A stretch of 64,000 bases of DNA. It comes from an uncultured Eubacteriales bacterium (GTDB lineage: Bacteria; Bacillota; Clostridia; Oscillospirales; Oscillospiraceae). The notes below the pieces were generated by a model, which saw only the letters and a list, made by a program, of their open reading frames with translations, did not search any database and was not told the DNA's origin. Both the position numbers and the translations under genes were made by a program. Within the stretch, counting starts at the first letter, position 1, and every line of letters starts with the position of its first letter. The stretch spans positions 62,001-126,000 of the forward strand of contig CAJKDY010000003.1 of assembly GCA_905198835.1 (NCBI GenBank). Reading direction: 5' to 3'. This document shows, piece after piece, positions 52,227 through 60,600 of this stretch.

Positions 52227-52262
52227 AAGCGCCTGTCCCGTTTGCGAGCGGGACAGGCGCTT
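52227..52262. terminator. Terminator after the membrane protein gene
   Basis: A 14-base perfect stem (52227-52240 / 52249-52262) is followed by TTTGTTT. Confidence 0.8.
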
Positions 52263-52310
52263 TGTTTCCATGGGATGAAGTAGGGGACTATAGGGTGTTG
52301 CGCGTTTGGT

Positions 52311-52736
52311 TCAGCTCAGGCGGCCATCGCCGCCCATCAGGGCGGTCATTTCTTCGATCCGCTCCAGGGGGAAGGGCGGCTGAGCCAGCGGCTGCATGGC
52401 AATGGACATCAGCTTCATGGGATTGTCGTCCGCCGCGACGCGGTTGGAGCTGAGCTGCCCGCAGCGGCGGCAGCGGTGAATGATCGCCCACTCTCCGTTT
52501 TTCCTGACCCATACGGCTATTGGGTCCATAATGCCGCCGCAATCGGCCTCCCGATCTCCGGGCTCGTTGTCCAAATGCAAGCTGCACAGGCAGTTTGGAC
52601 AGTGGTTGCGGTGGTCGCTTCCGGCTCCGATGGGTACCACCGGCCGCCCGCAAACCTTGCAGGTAAAGCTATCGTCGCAGGCGTGAGTCTTATAGTACCC
52701 TTTTTCAAATTGTTTCCTTTTGTTTTCCCTGTTCAT
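52311..52736 (-). CDS. RNHCP domain-containing protein
   Basis: A 141-residue protein with the family pattern: FTCKVCGRPV, GSDHRNHCPNCLCSLHLD (which includes the RNHCP signature), DCGGIMDPIAVWVRKNGEWA and RCRRCGQLSSNRVAADDNP. The Cys/His pairs suggest a zinc-binding fold. The family is cytosolic and functionally uncharacterised. An AAGGAG site precedes the ATG. The promoter lies about 70 bases upstream, and a small hairpin (52752-52770) lies between them in the leader. Confidence 0.88.
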   Translation of the reverse strand: MNRENKRKQFEKGYYKTHACDDSFTCKVCGRPVVPIGAGSDHRNHCPNCLCSLHLDNEPGDREADCGGIMDPIAVWVRKNGEWAIIHRCRRCGQLSSNRVAADDNPMKLMSIAMQPLAQPPFPLERIEEMTALMGGDGRLS

Positions 52737-52798
52737 AGTGGCTCCTTGAGACGCGCTTATGACAAGCGCGCTTTTTCTGTATTTTCCAATTCCTCCTT

Positions 52799-52827
52799 AG
52801 GATATCTAATTTCATATATCTTGTCAA
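52799..52827 (-). promoter_or_regulatory. Promoter for the RNHCP gene
   Basis: On the minus strand: perfect -35 TTGACA (52822-52827), 17-base spacer, -10 TATCCT (52799-52804). Confidence 0.6.
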
Positions 52828-52882
52828 GGCTCTTTGCGCCTGTTTCTCCGCGTTCCTCTGTGCCCGCGGAACAAATAAATAG

Positions 52883-52931
52883 GCCCCCGCCGTTACGGGC
52901 AGACCTTAGGTCTGCCCAAAACGGCGGGGGC
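52883..52931 (-). terminator. Compound hairpin terminator after the carboxypeptidase gene
   Basis: An outer 12-base stem (52883-52894 / 52920-52931) encloses an inner GGGCAGACCT-type stem. On the minus strand it is followed by CTATTTATTT. It lies 37 bases beyond the gene stop. Confidence 0.75.
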
Positions 52932-52968
52932 TTGGCGTTGACCCATCGGGCATCGCTGCTTCGTCTTT

Positions 52969-54111
52969 CTATGCCGCCATGAATAGGCGCGAGAGCAGCT
53001 GCCGGTAGATGCCGCCTACGGTGAGCCGGGGCACGGCCCGGTCGGCCACCAGCGGGAGCTTGGCCACGCTCTGACCGTCCACGGTGACTTCCATCTGGCC
53101 CAGCACTTGGCCCTCCTCCACCGGCGCGGATACAGCGGGGGAGAGGGTGAGGGTGGTCTGGACCTGCCCGGCCTGGGATTTTTCCACTAGGATGCGGGGC
53201 GTCTGAGTCAGGATGGGCTGGACCGCGTCATAGACGCCCAGATCCACGCTCACCGGCGGCAGGGCCTGGTCGGGATAGACGTTGACCAGGGCGTAGTTGG
53301 CAAAGCCAAAGCTCAAAAGGGCCTTGGCCGTCTCAAAGCGGTCGGTGGAGGTGGGGGAGTCCATGGTGACGGCGATGAGTTCCATGCCGTCTCGCTCGGC
53401 GGTGGCGGCCAGGCAGTAGTGGGCGGTGGCGGTAAAGCCGGTCTTTAGCCCGGTGGCGCCCTCGTAAAAGCGGATGAGCTTGTTGGTGTTAGAGAGCTGG
53501 AACGCGCCATTTCGCAGGGAATCCATCCAGATGGTGGTATACTCCCGGATCTCAGGATGGTGCAAAATAAGCTGGCGGGACATGAGGGCGATGTCATGGG
53601 CGCTGGTGACGTGGCCCGCGGCGGGCAAACCGGTGGCGTTGACAAAATTGGTGTCCGCCATACCAAGCTCCACCGCACGCTGGTTCATCCGGGCCACAAA
53701 GGCGTCCTCGCTGCCAGCTACGGACTCGGCCAGGGCCACGGCGCAGTCGTTGGCGGATACTACCGCCACGGCCTTGAGCATATCATGGACGGTCATCTGT
53801 TCGTTTTCCTTGAGCCAGATCTGGCTGCCGCCCATGCTGACGGCGTGGGCGGAGACGGTAATGGGCTGCTCCAGGGACAGCGCGCCGCTGTCGATAGCCT
53901 CCATCACCAGCAGCATGGTCATGACCTTGGTGACGCTGGCGGGCTCCAGACGGGCATGGGAATTCTGCTCATATAGAATTTGCCCGGTCTCCTTTTCCAT
54001 TAGGATGGCGGAGGTGGCTTTGATCTCACCCGGTGTGCCGACCACGGCCCGAGCCGGACAGGCATTGAACAAGAAAACGAGGCAGAGGACTGCCCCAAAT
54101 CGTTTTTTCAT
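52969..54111 (-). CDS. D-alanyl-D-alanine carboxypeptidase (DacF/PBP5-like)
   Basis: A 380-residue serine-type D-Ala-D-Ala carboxypeptidase. The signal peptide is MKKRFGAVLCLVFLFNACPA. The active-site motifs are S59VTK62 (in EPASVTKVMTM), SAND near 118 and KTGFT near 222. The C-terminal 100 residues form the PBP5_C-type beta domain. It trims the stem peptide of peptidoglycan outside the membrane; in spore formers DacF-type enzymes act in cortex formation. A C-terminal amphipathic anchor is plausible but not clear. It is a single gene with its own terminator. Confidence 0.93.
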   Translation of the reverse strand: MKKRFGAVLCLVFLFNACPARAVVGTPGEIKATSAILMEKETGQILYEQNSHARLEPASVTKVMTMLLVMEAIDSGALSLEQPITVSAHAVSMGGSQIWLKENEQMTVHDMLKAVAVVSANDCAVALAESVAGSEDAFVARMNQRAVELGMADTNFVNATGLPAAGHVTSAHDIALMSRQLILHHPEIREYTTIWMDSLRNGAFQLSNTNKLIRFYEGATGLKTGFTATAHYCLAATAERDGMELIAVTMDSPTSTDRFETAKALLSFGFANYALVNVYPDQALPPVSVDLGVYDAVQPILTQTPRILVEKSQAGQVQTTLTLSPAVSAPVEEGQVLGQMEVTVDGQSVAKLPLVADRAVPRLTVGGIYRQLLSRLFMAA

Positions 54112-54246
54112 GGTGGGTCTCTCCTTCGCTTGCAGTTGTGTGTTCCCTGTCCAAAGGATGTGAGCTTTCCACCGGGAATATGCTTTTGGAGAGGCTGGAA
54201 AATGGGGTGAAAAAAGAAGATCCTGGCATCGATCAAATTTTGCGAA

Positions 54247-55095
54247 ATGAGAGGTAGGCTACTGTTGAAGGCCATTGTAAACGTGCCCGTCTGTCCCCTG
54301 ATGACTCGGCCCGGGCCCGACTGCGAACGTGCCGATGAGGTGCTGCTGGGTATGGTGGTAGAGGTGCTGGAGCAGACCACGGCGGCGTATTGGCGGGTGC
54401 GTACCCACTACCGCTACGAGGGCTACGCTCCGGTCCACTGCCTGCTGACCCAGGGCGTGGCGACCTGGGAGCAAAAGCCAAAGAAGGTGGTCCGCCACAA
54501 GCGCTTTGCCGATGTGCAGCAAAGCCCCGGCTTCCAGTCCTGGCCCCTGGTCACTGTGCCCATGGGGGCGATCATGGCCGTGGCAGAGGAGAAGGGGACG
54601 GCGCAGCCGGGCTGGATGGCGGTGGAGCTGCCCAGCGGCTGCCGGGGCTGGGTCCGGGAGAGTTGGCTGGACGACCCTTGCGCCGCGCCGCCTGATCTCT
54701 CCGAAGCGGATCTACGCGCCCGAATCGTAGATATCGCGTTGAGCTACCAGAACGTACCCTACCGTTGGGGCGGCAAGACCCCGATGGGCATCGACTGCTC
54801 GGGTCTCGTATCCATGGCCTATCTTCTGAATGGCATCACCATCTGCCGGGATGCGCGGCTGGAGCCCGGCTTTGACCTGGTGGACATTCCCCTGGCGGAC
54901 ATCAGGCCCGGCGACGCCATCTTTTTCCCCGGCCACGTGGCCCTGTATTTGGGGGATGGCCGATACGTCCACGCCACCGGCAAAGCCGGCAGCGACGGCG
55001 TGGTCATCAACTCCCTGGACCCCAACGCCGACGACTATCGCCCCGACCTGGCCAAAAGCATCACCGCCATCGGCAGCTATAAGGGCTTTCACTGA
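54247..55095 (+). CDS. NlpC/P60 family endopeptidase with SH3-like domains
   Basis: Up to 282 residues. Two SH3-like beta units (about 5-70 and 80-145; ends GYAPVHCLL and RGWVRESWLDD) precede an NlpC/P60 domain (about 155-282). The catalytic motifs are GIDCSGLVSMAYLLNG (Cys) and GHVALYLGDGRYVHATG (His), with the third residue probably in the following strand. It would cleave the gamma-D-Glu-diamino-acid bond, like YkfC-type enzymes that process muropeptides. No signal peptide is evident. The ATG at 54247 lacks a ribosome site; the in-frame TTG at 54265 has GAGAGGTAGG six bases upstream and is a serious alternative start. Confidence 0.88.
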   Translation: MRGRLLLKAIVNVPVCPLMTRPGPDCERADEVLLGMVVEVLEQTTAAYWRVRTHYRYEGYAPVHCLLTQGVATWEQKPKKVVRHKRFADVQQSPGFQSWPLVTVPMGAIMAVAEEKGTAQPGWMAVELPSGCRGWVRESWLDDPCAAPPDLSEADLRARIVDIALSYQNVPYRWGGKTPMGIDCSGLVSMAYLLNGITICRDARLEPGFDLVDIPLADIRPGDAIFFPGHVALYLGDGRYVHATGKAGSDGVVINSLDPNADDYRPDLAKSITAIGSYKGFH

Positions 55096-55144
55096 CCAAA
55101 TTTGACAGCAGGGCCGGCATCTTACGATGCCGGCCCTGCTGTGA

Positions 55145-55567
55145 TCAGCGTGCGATCGCCGAATTGGTGGTCATTGTCCTGGTGTCGGAATTCGAGCCGA
55201 TCTTGGCATAGGCGGCCATGACGGCGTAGTAGGAAACGCCGGAGGTGCCCTTGTAAGTGTAAATAGAGGCGTGGCGCGTAGTTCCTGTTATGATCAGGCC
55301 ATTTTTGACTGTTCCGGGAATGGTGGTCACATAGGTGCCGTCAGCCTTGTAGATTTTAACGCTGGAAATGCCTACCTCGTCGGCTAATGCATTTGCTTTG
55401 ACATCATATGAGAATTTGACCTCGCCCTCCTTGTTGCCTACCGTGGCGGTGGCGGTGTAAGAGAAGAGGGTCAAGCTGGCCCTAGGTTCTACGGCAAGGG
55501 CTGCGCCGGAGCAGAGGGAAAGGGAAAACAAGACCGCAAGGGTCATAGACAAGAGTCGTTTTTTCAT
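55145..55567 (-). CDS. Small secreted protein of unknown function
   Basis: A 140-residue protein with signal peptide MKKRLLSMTLAVLFSLSL and cleavage near ALAVEP. The mature part is beta-rich, Thr/Ser/Tyr/Ala-rich and has no Cys. I recognise no family. It starts one base after the stop of the DUF4367 gene with AGGAGG eight bases upstream, so it is the last gene of the sigma/anti-sigma operon and may be an effector of that system. Confidence 0.8.
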   Translation of the reverse strand: MKKRLLSMTLAVLFSLSLCSGAALAVEPRASLTLFSYTATATVGNKEGEVKFSYDVKANALADEVGISSVKIYKADGTYVTTIPGTVKNGLIITGTTRHASIYTYKGTSGVSYYAVMAAYAKIGSNSDTRTMTTNSAIAR

Positions 55568-55568
55568 G

Positions 55569-56453
55569 TTATGGACCTCCTATAGAGTTGAGGATCGCTT
55601 TGATTTCATCTACGCTAAGCGTACCGCCGATTTCTGCTGTCAGATTACCATCACTCCATATGGCATGGATCGTGTTGACATTGGACATAATGTAAAACGT
55701 CTTATCGCCGTGCGTGTACACTTCCACTGGCCCGGCATCTTTTTCGTAAGGGATATTTGTAACTGCTTGATTGTAGTAGCGACTTACATCTACAAAAAAA
55801 GACCGCCCGTCTTCATGGTAAAAGACGAGGTTTACAGCGTCGAGCAAGTCGTTATGGAAAGCATTTGGCGTTCCGGCAGTAAAGCCGTTTGGAAACCATG
55901 TAGGCGCTAGTTCTGTCGGCAGATCTTGTTGTTCCAGAGCCTGCTGGAGTGTAGCGGAATATTTGGAGTTTTGCGCGTCGGTTTGGGAGGAAGTAGTGAA
56001 ATGGAAAATGTCGTCGGTCCATTGGGCCAGGCTGCCAAACACGTTTAAGCCGGCGGCTTGGGCGCCAACCAACAGACACATAAAGGCGGCGATCGCTGCG
56101 GCAATGATGGCGCAACGGCGCAGAAGGCGACCGGAGTGAGGACGCTGTGGCCTTTGAGCAAGGGCGGGCGCCGGCGAGGTAAACTCAGGGTACAGGCGCT
56201 GCCCATCTCGTTCGGGTACATTATAGTAAGACTGGAAGTCAGCCCAAGCCTGATCGACATCTACCAGTCTGCCAGACGGATTCTCTTTTTCTTTCTCTAG
56301 CATCACCTCAACAATGGCATCAACAAACTCTTCTGAAGCGCTCTCAGGCATGGAACTGCTAAAATCGGTTTTCAGCAGATTCTCTAACTGCTCCATATCC
56401 AAAGATTTCAGAAAAGGGTATCTGCCTGCAGGATCCCTCTGCATATTTGCCAT
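55569..56453 (-). CDS. DUF4367-containing membrane protein, probable anti-sigma factor
   Basis: A 294-residue protein. A cytoplasmic N-terminus (about 1-110) is followed by one membrane helix (about 112-132) and an extracytoplasmic DUF4367-type domain (about 180-292; LPTELAPTWFPNGF, VEVYTHGDKTFYIMSNVNTIH). This layout, directly downstream of a sigma factor gene, is typical of Firmicute anti-sigma/sensor proteins. The cognate sigma gene ends 58 bases before its start. The gene is clearly more AT-rich than the left part of the window. Confidence 0.8.
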   Translation of the reverse strand: MANMQRDPAGRYPFLKSLDMEQLENLLKTDFSSSMPESASEEFVDAIVEVMLEKEKENPSGRLVDVDQAWADFQSYYNVPERDGQRLYPEFTSPAPALAQRPQRPHSGRLLRRCAIIAAAIAAFMCLLVGAQAAGLNVFGSLAQWTDDIFHFTTSSQTDAQNSKYSATLQQALEQQDLPTELAPTWFPNGFTAGTPNAFHNDLLDAVNLVFYHEDGRSFFVDVSRYYNQAVTNIPYEKDAGPVEVYTHGDKTFYIMSNVNTIHAIWSDGNLTAEIGGTLSVDEIKAILNSIGGP

Positions 56454-56510
56454 ATTGTTACCCTCCCATCTGTTATCTATGTAACGGAAACGGTTTTTTG
56501 GGACAGAGCA

Positions 56511-57005
56511 TTAGTAAAAACCTTTTAAACCTTCCCGTAAGGCATCGGATACCCGCTGCACCCGCTTTCGACACGCCCATATGCTGATGCCGAGTTCCTT
56601 TGCTATATCAACATAGGGAGTACCGTCTAACACAACTCGTTTGAAAAGTTGAAACCTTTCTCGTCCTGCGATTTGTTCACACCATTCTAGAATATCTATA
56701 TCATGCGAGCGATCGGAGGTAGAAGGGGCTACCTTTAAATCTTCAAGATAAAGAAACAGGGCTTTTTGATAGCTTTCATGTCGTGCCATATTTCGGGCAA
56801 GATTTTTGATCGTGGCGTTCATCCATCGTAAAGGAAGCTCGCTAGCCATAACCACTTCGATCTTCTCAATTGCAACGCAAAAAGCCTCCTGCACAACGAC
56901 CTCAGCTTTGGTCCAGTCTGCCGTGTAGTGAAAAGCGTGCCCCAGAAGGCGGTTAAAGTTTTCATGATACAGTTGTGACAAAAAAGCGTCTTGTTCCGGT
57001 GACAT
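56511..57005 (-). CDS. ECF-type RNA polymerase sigma factor
   Basis: A 164-residue sigma-70 family protein. Region 2 is about 8-75 (YHENFNRLLGHAFHYTADW, VVVQEAFCVAIEKI) and region 4 about 110-160 (ERFQLFKRVVLDGTPYVDIA, LGISIWACRKRVQRV). The ATG has AAGGAGAG upstream. With the DUF4367 protein and the small secreted protein it forms a three-gene unit. Its target promoters are unknown; autoregulation would be usual. Base composition is AT-rich relative to the bulk of the window. Confidence 0.88.
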   Translation of the reverse strand: MSPEQDAFLSQLYHENFNRLLGHAFHYTADWTKAEVVVQEAFCVAIEKIEVVMASELPLRWMNATIKNLARNMARHESYQKALFLYLEDLKVAPSTSDRSHDIDILEWCEQIAGRERFQLFKRVVLDGTPYVDIAKELGISIWACRKRVQRVSDALREGLKGFY

Positions 57006-57049
57006 AATTGATCTCTCTCCTTACTCAATCAGTCAGCGTAGTGATTATA

Positions 57050-57406
57050 TCACATTTCTGCCGATTTGTGTCCAGCCTCTCCGTATTCTTGCAAAATGAG
57101 TTGGACAACTCGCTCCGTGTGAGAAAGACTTTCGGAACTTTGCCCTTGAAGCATGGCGACGATATTATGTACATGAACATCTGATCTGTCGTTAAACAGC
57201 AAGGCGTCACAGCTGACGCCTAGGGCCTGGGCTATCGCTCGCAACATCGTGACGCTCATCATTCGCGTGCCGCTTTCGATTCTTGTAATTGCGGAGTTGT
57301 CGCAGTTTACGATGTCCGCCAGCTGATGCTGCGTTAGTTTGCGTTCCATTCTATATTTTCTTACATTATTACCAATCAGGTGCATCAATTCGCTCTTTTC
57401 GGTCAT
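57050..57406 (-). CDS. XRE-family HTH regulator with C-terminal extension
   Basis: A 118-residue protein. The N-terminal Xre/Cro domain (NNVRKYRMERKLTQHQLADI, SAITRIESGTRMM, LGVSCDALLF) is followed by about 45 residues of helical extension. It lies 44 bases upstream of the sigma factor gene on the same strand. Upstream it has a 12-base palindrome and an inverted repeat around a TATAAT box, suggesting autoregulation and perhaps control of the adjoining RHS gene. Confidence 0.85.
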   Translation of the reverse strand: MTEKSELMHLIGNNVRKYRMERKLTQHQLADIVNCDNSAITRIESGTRMMSVTMLRAIAQALGVSCDALLFNDRSDVHVHNIVAMLQGQSSESLSHTERVVQLILQEYGEAGHKSAEM

Positions 57407-57425
57407 TGTCTCCCGCCCCCTTTTC

Positions 57426-57499
57426 GACTATATAGTCAAATTATAGTGCCCAATAGTCAGGACGTGGATGACCCAATAGGAGTGTAAACACTGACTATT
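57426..57499. promoter_or_regulatory. Candidate XRE operator region between divergent XRE and RHS genes
   Basis: It contains the perfect palindrome GACTATATAGTC (57426-57437), a minus-strand -10 TATAAT (57440-57445), and inverted copies AATAGTCAG (57452-57460) and CTGACTATT (57491-57499). The rest of the 240-base intergenic region (57407-57646) shows no other clear signal. Confidence 0.5.
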
Positions 57500-57646
57500 A
57501 GACAGTGCGCAATGGGCGTTTCATGTAAAAAAATTGGGAAAGATGTCCAATCTCGGATCGCTGAGCACATAAACAGTATAGGAAAGTCTTACACTATCCA
57601 GCCAATTGCAAGTCCGCAGAATAATAAAGAGAGGTTGAGATGTTGA

Positions 57647-60600
57647 ATGAAACACAACAAAATGACCAGAATGATCGCAAGCGCTCTTGCGCTGGCACTG
57701 GCGGTGGGGCTGATCCCTGCGTCTGCGGCGGAAGAGGACGATACCCAGGAGATATTTGAGCCAGCCAACGAATCGGTTTCGCAGATGAGCGACCCCATGC
57801 TGGGGGTCCAGAGTGGGGTGGAAGACATCCTGGCTGACGTACCGGCCCAGCCGCGCTCCAGGGAGGAATTGATGGCGCTGGATAGCATGGTTTTATCGGA
57901 GGAAAGAGAGCTCGTTGTTGTCCAGGGCCCAGAAGATAGCGCTTCCCAAACTGGGGCGCAGTTGTCGATTCTGACCTCGGCAGCTGATGACTTGCAGGAT
58001 GAAGCCGCACTTAACCAGGGGCTTCGGGACTCATTTGGCTTGACAGACAACCAAATCGAACAAGGCATCTATCTGCATGGCAGCAGAGTGACATTTACAA
58101 ACCACTTGGCTGACTTGACTCGATTTGCCGATCACTATGCGTGGCCCCAGCAAAAGGTCGAACAATTGGCCGAGCTGGTTGCCGCAGGATATTCTCATAC
58201 ACAGGCCATGCGTGCTTTAGTTGCAGGAGATGTTTTTGGTCTGGACTTTGATGAGTTAAAGACTGCTCGGGTAGAGGAACTTACGGCTCGCCTTAATGGA
58301 GACACTGGCGATGATGATAGTACAGTTGACGTAGAAACAAGGAATCTTTCTGATGAGTTAGGGCTTCCATATGCATTGACGGAGAATGTAATGGAGGAAA
58401 GCTCGCAAGATAGTTATGCAATAATGCAGACTATGCAAACAGAACTGGGAGAAGCGTATTATACGGGGAGCGATGATTCGGCCACCTTAGCGGCAGCGGG
58501 AAACACGCAGCAAGTAGCATATATGCCTCAGGATGTTCTAGGCCAGCCCTACGCATATGATAAGCAGGGGAATTTTGATATTAACGTCAATACAGGCGAT
58601 TACACTTATACCGAGACAGATTTGAGCATCCCTGGTAAAAACGGTCTGGACTTGGTGCTAACTCGCCAATATCATTCCGACCAAGCAAACACTGAGCAAC
58701 CCATGGGATGCTATGAGCCAAACAGTGACATAATAGAGGTATTTTATCGGTGGTATTTGGTGGAAGAGACCGATGAACACGGAAACTATGTAATAGCACA
58801 AGAACTGACTGACCGTTCTTCGTGTCATTTTTTAAACGAAGAAGACAGAGTGTTAGCGGAGGGTACCCAAACCTTTGCTTTAGCGGAATACAATGAGGCA
58901 CTTAATTACATGTCAATCATTGAGGGCAAAACGCCAGTTGCTGTAGAGTATGGAGTGCACTTATATGACATGCTACTGGTGCCGGATATGATCCTGTATT
59001 CTAGTGTTTCCAGTAACAGCTTGTACCATGAACAGATGTCATACGACTTCTATGTAGATGAATATGGTCTCGGCCATGGCTGGATGCTTGGCCTGTCACG
59101 ACTTCGGATGGAATACCCAGGGTATCAAGATCTAAATGGGTCAAGAATGCACATGGAACTTATTATGTCGGATGGAACGCGGTATCCCATAGAAAACTAT
59201 GTAGGCACATCTGGCAATTACATTATGAATTACGAGTATAGCGATATTGAATTTCGGAAGTGTAGCCCTGAAGAAAGTGAAAAATATCCTACTGTTATGT
59301 ACGGGTTATATCACAAGGATGGCAAAATAGAGTATTTTAACAGCGATGGACGCAACATTGCAATTGTTGATCGTTTCGGCAATGCCATCACTATTGATTA
59401 CACTTTAAGTGATGACAAAGTAAAGAAGATCGAGATCACCGACACATTGAAAAACTCAATCGTCTACGAGGAAGTGCCCCTTATAGACGGAAATACATAT
59501 GATTTAAATGGACAAGAGTACAATAGACTCTGGCGTCTGTCTCTCAACGGAGATACGATTAGAAAATACTATAGTCTTCAGACGTCTGAACGCTTGTACT
59601 CTAAGCGGTGGCCTACTGGAGGGACGAAAACGTATTACGCGACTCCTACTGCTTTAGTTGGCGTATCAAACGAACTGGACGAAGTGACATGGTATCAAGG
59701 TTATAACAGTCCGGCACGCTTCAATTGCTTCTTCCAGCCTAGCGCTCGAAACACATCCGCTCCAAGTGCAGTTGTTGATGCTAACGATGGCTATAATATG
59801 TTTGTTGTCCTGGATGCGGTCATATACCCAAATGGTGGATTATGTTTTGTTGGGACTACAAATACAAATGTAAGAACGCTTGGCCTCAATGGTTATCAAC
59901 ACTACATTCGTTGCGAAAGCATACGGCCTATTAGCGTTTCAAATACTTCAGGTAGCAATGACACTGTCAAATATACATATGGTGACTTCGACAATTTAGA
60001 GGGCTTGAGAGCTGCAAAAGGCGGCTATTGGTCCATGATAAAAAACCGACAAGTATATCCTGCAGGGGCATTTTCGTCTTTGCAGCGGAATAATTTTGAC
60101 ACCATCTATACATTTGGCGCAGAGGATGAAACGCTTTGCGTTGATAAGAAACTGTATAAGGCACTGGATTATCGTCAGGATCGTGTCCCAGGATATTGTG
60201 CGAATATGCCTCAGTCTACTGATATTGTAGCGCGCTACAAAACGACTTATAATTATCCACAGGGAAAATACAAGTATCCTACGACTGTTGAAACAACGTA
60301 CTCTTCCGGCGGAAATCCAATGAATGTAACAGATCAATATATCTATAACGACAAGGGAGATATTTTAACTCACTTCAAGCCGAATGGACAAGAAGTAACT
60401 TATACATATGACCAGAACTACAGTATTCCTATGACTGTCACGTTCAAGCAAAATGACGCTACCACAATTAAAGTCACCAATACTCTAGCTAAAGACGCGA
60501 ATGGCAAGGAAACGGCTATTGGTGCCACAGTGACCACCAGCAACGACGCTATGGTGAGTAAAAGTGAATTCAGCTATAACGAAAATGGCCAACTTACAGA

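Noticed and set aside
55106..55141. A strong 16-base hairpin between the NlpC/P60 gene and the small secreted gene, considered as a terminator
   Set aside because: The stem is perfect and lies between convergent genes, but neither side has a T-tract, so I did not list it as a confident intrinsic terminator.
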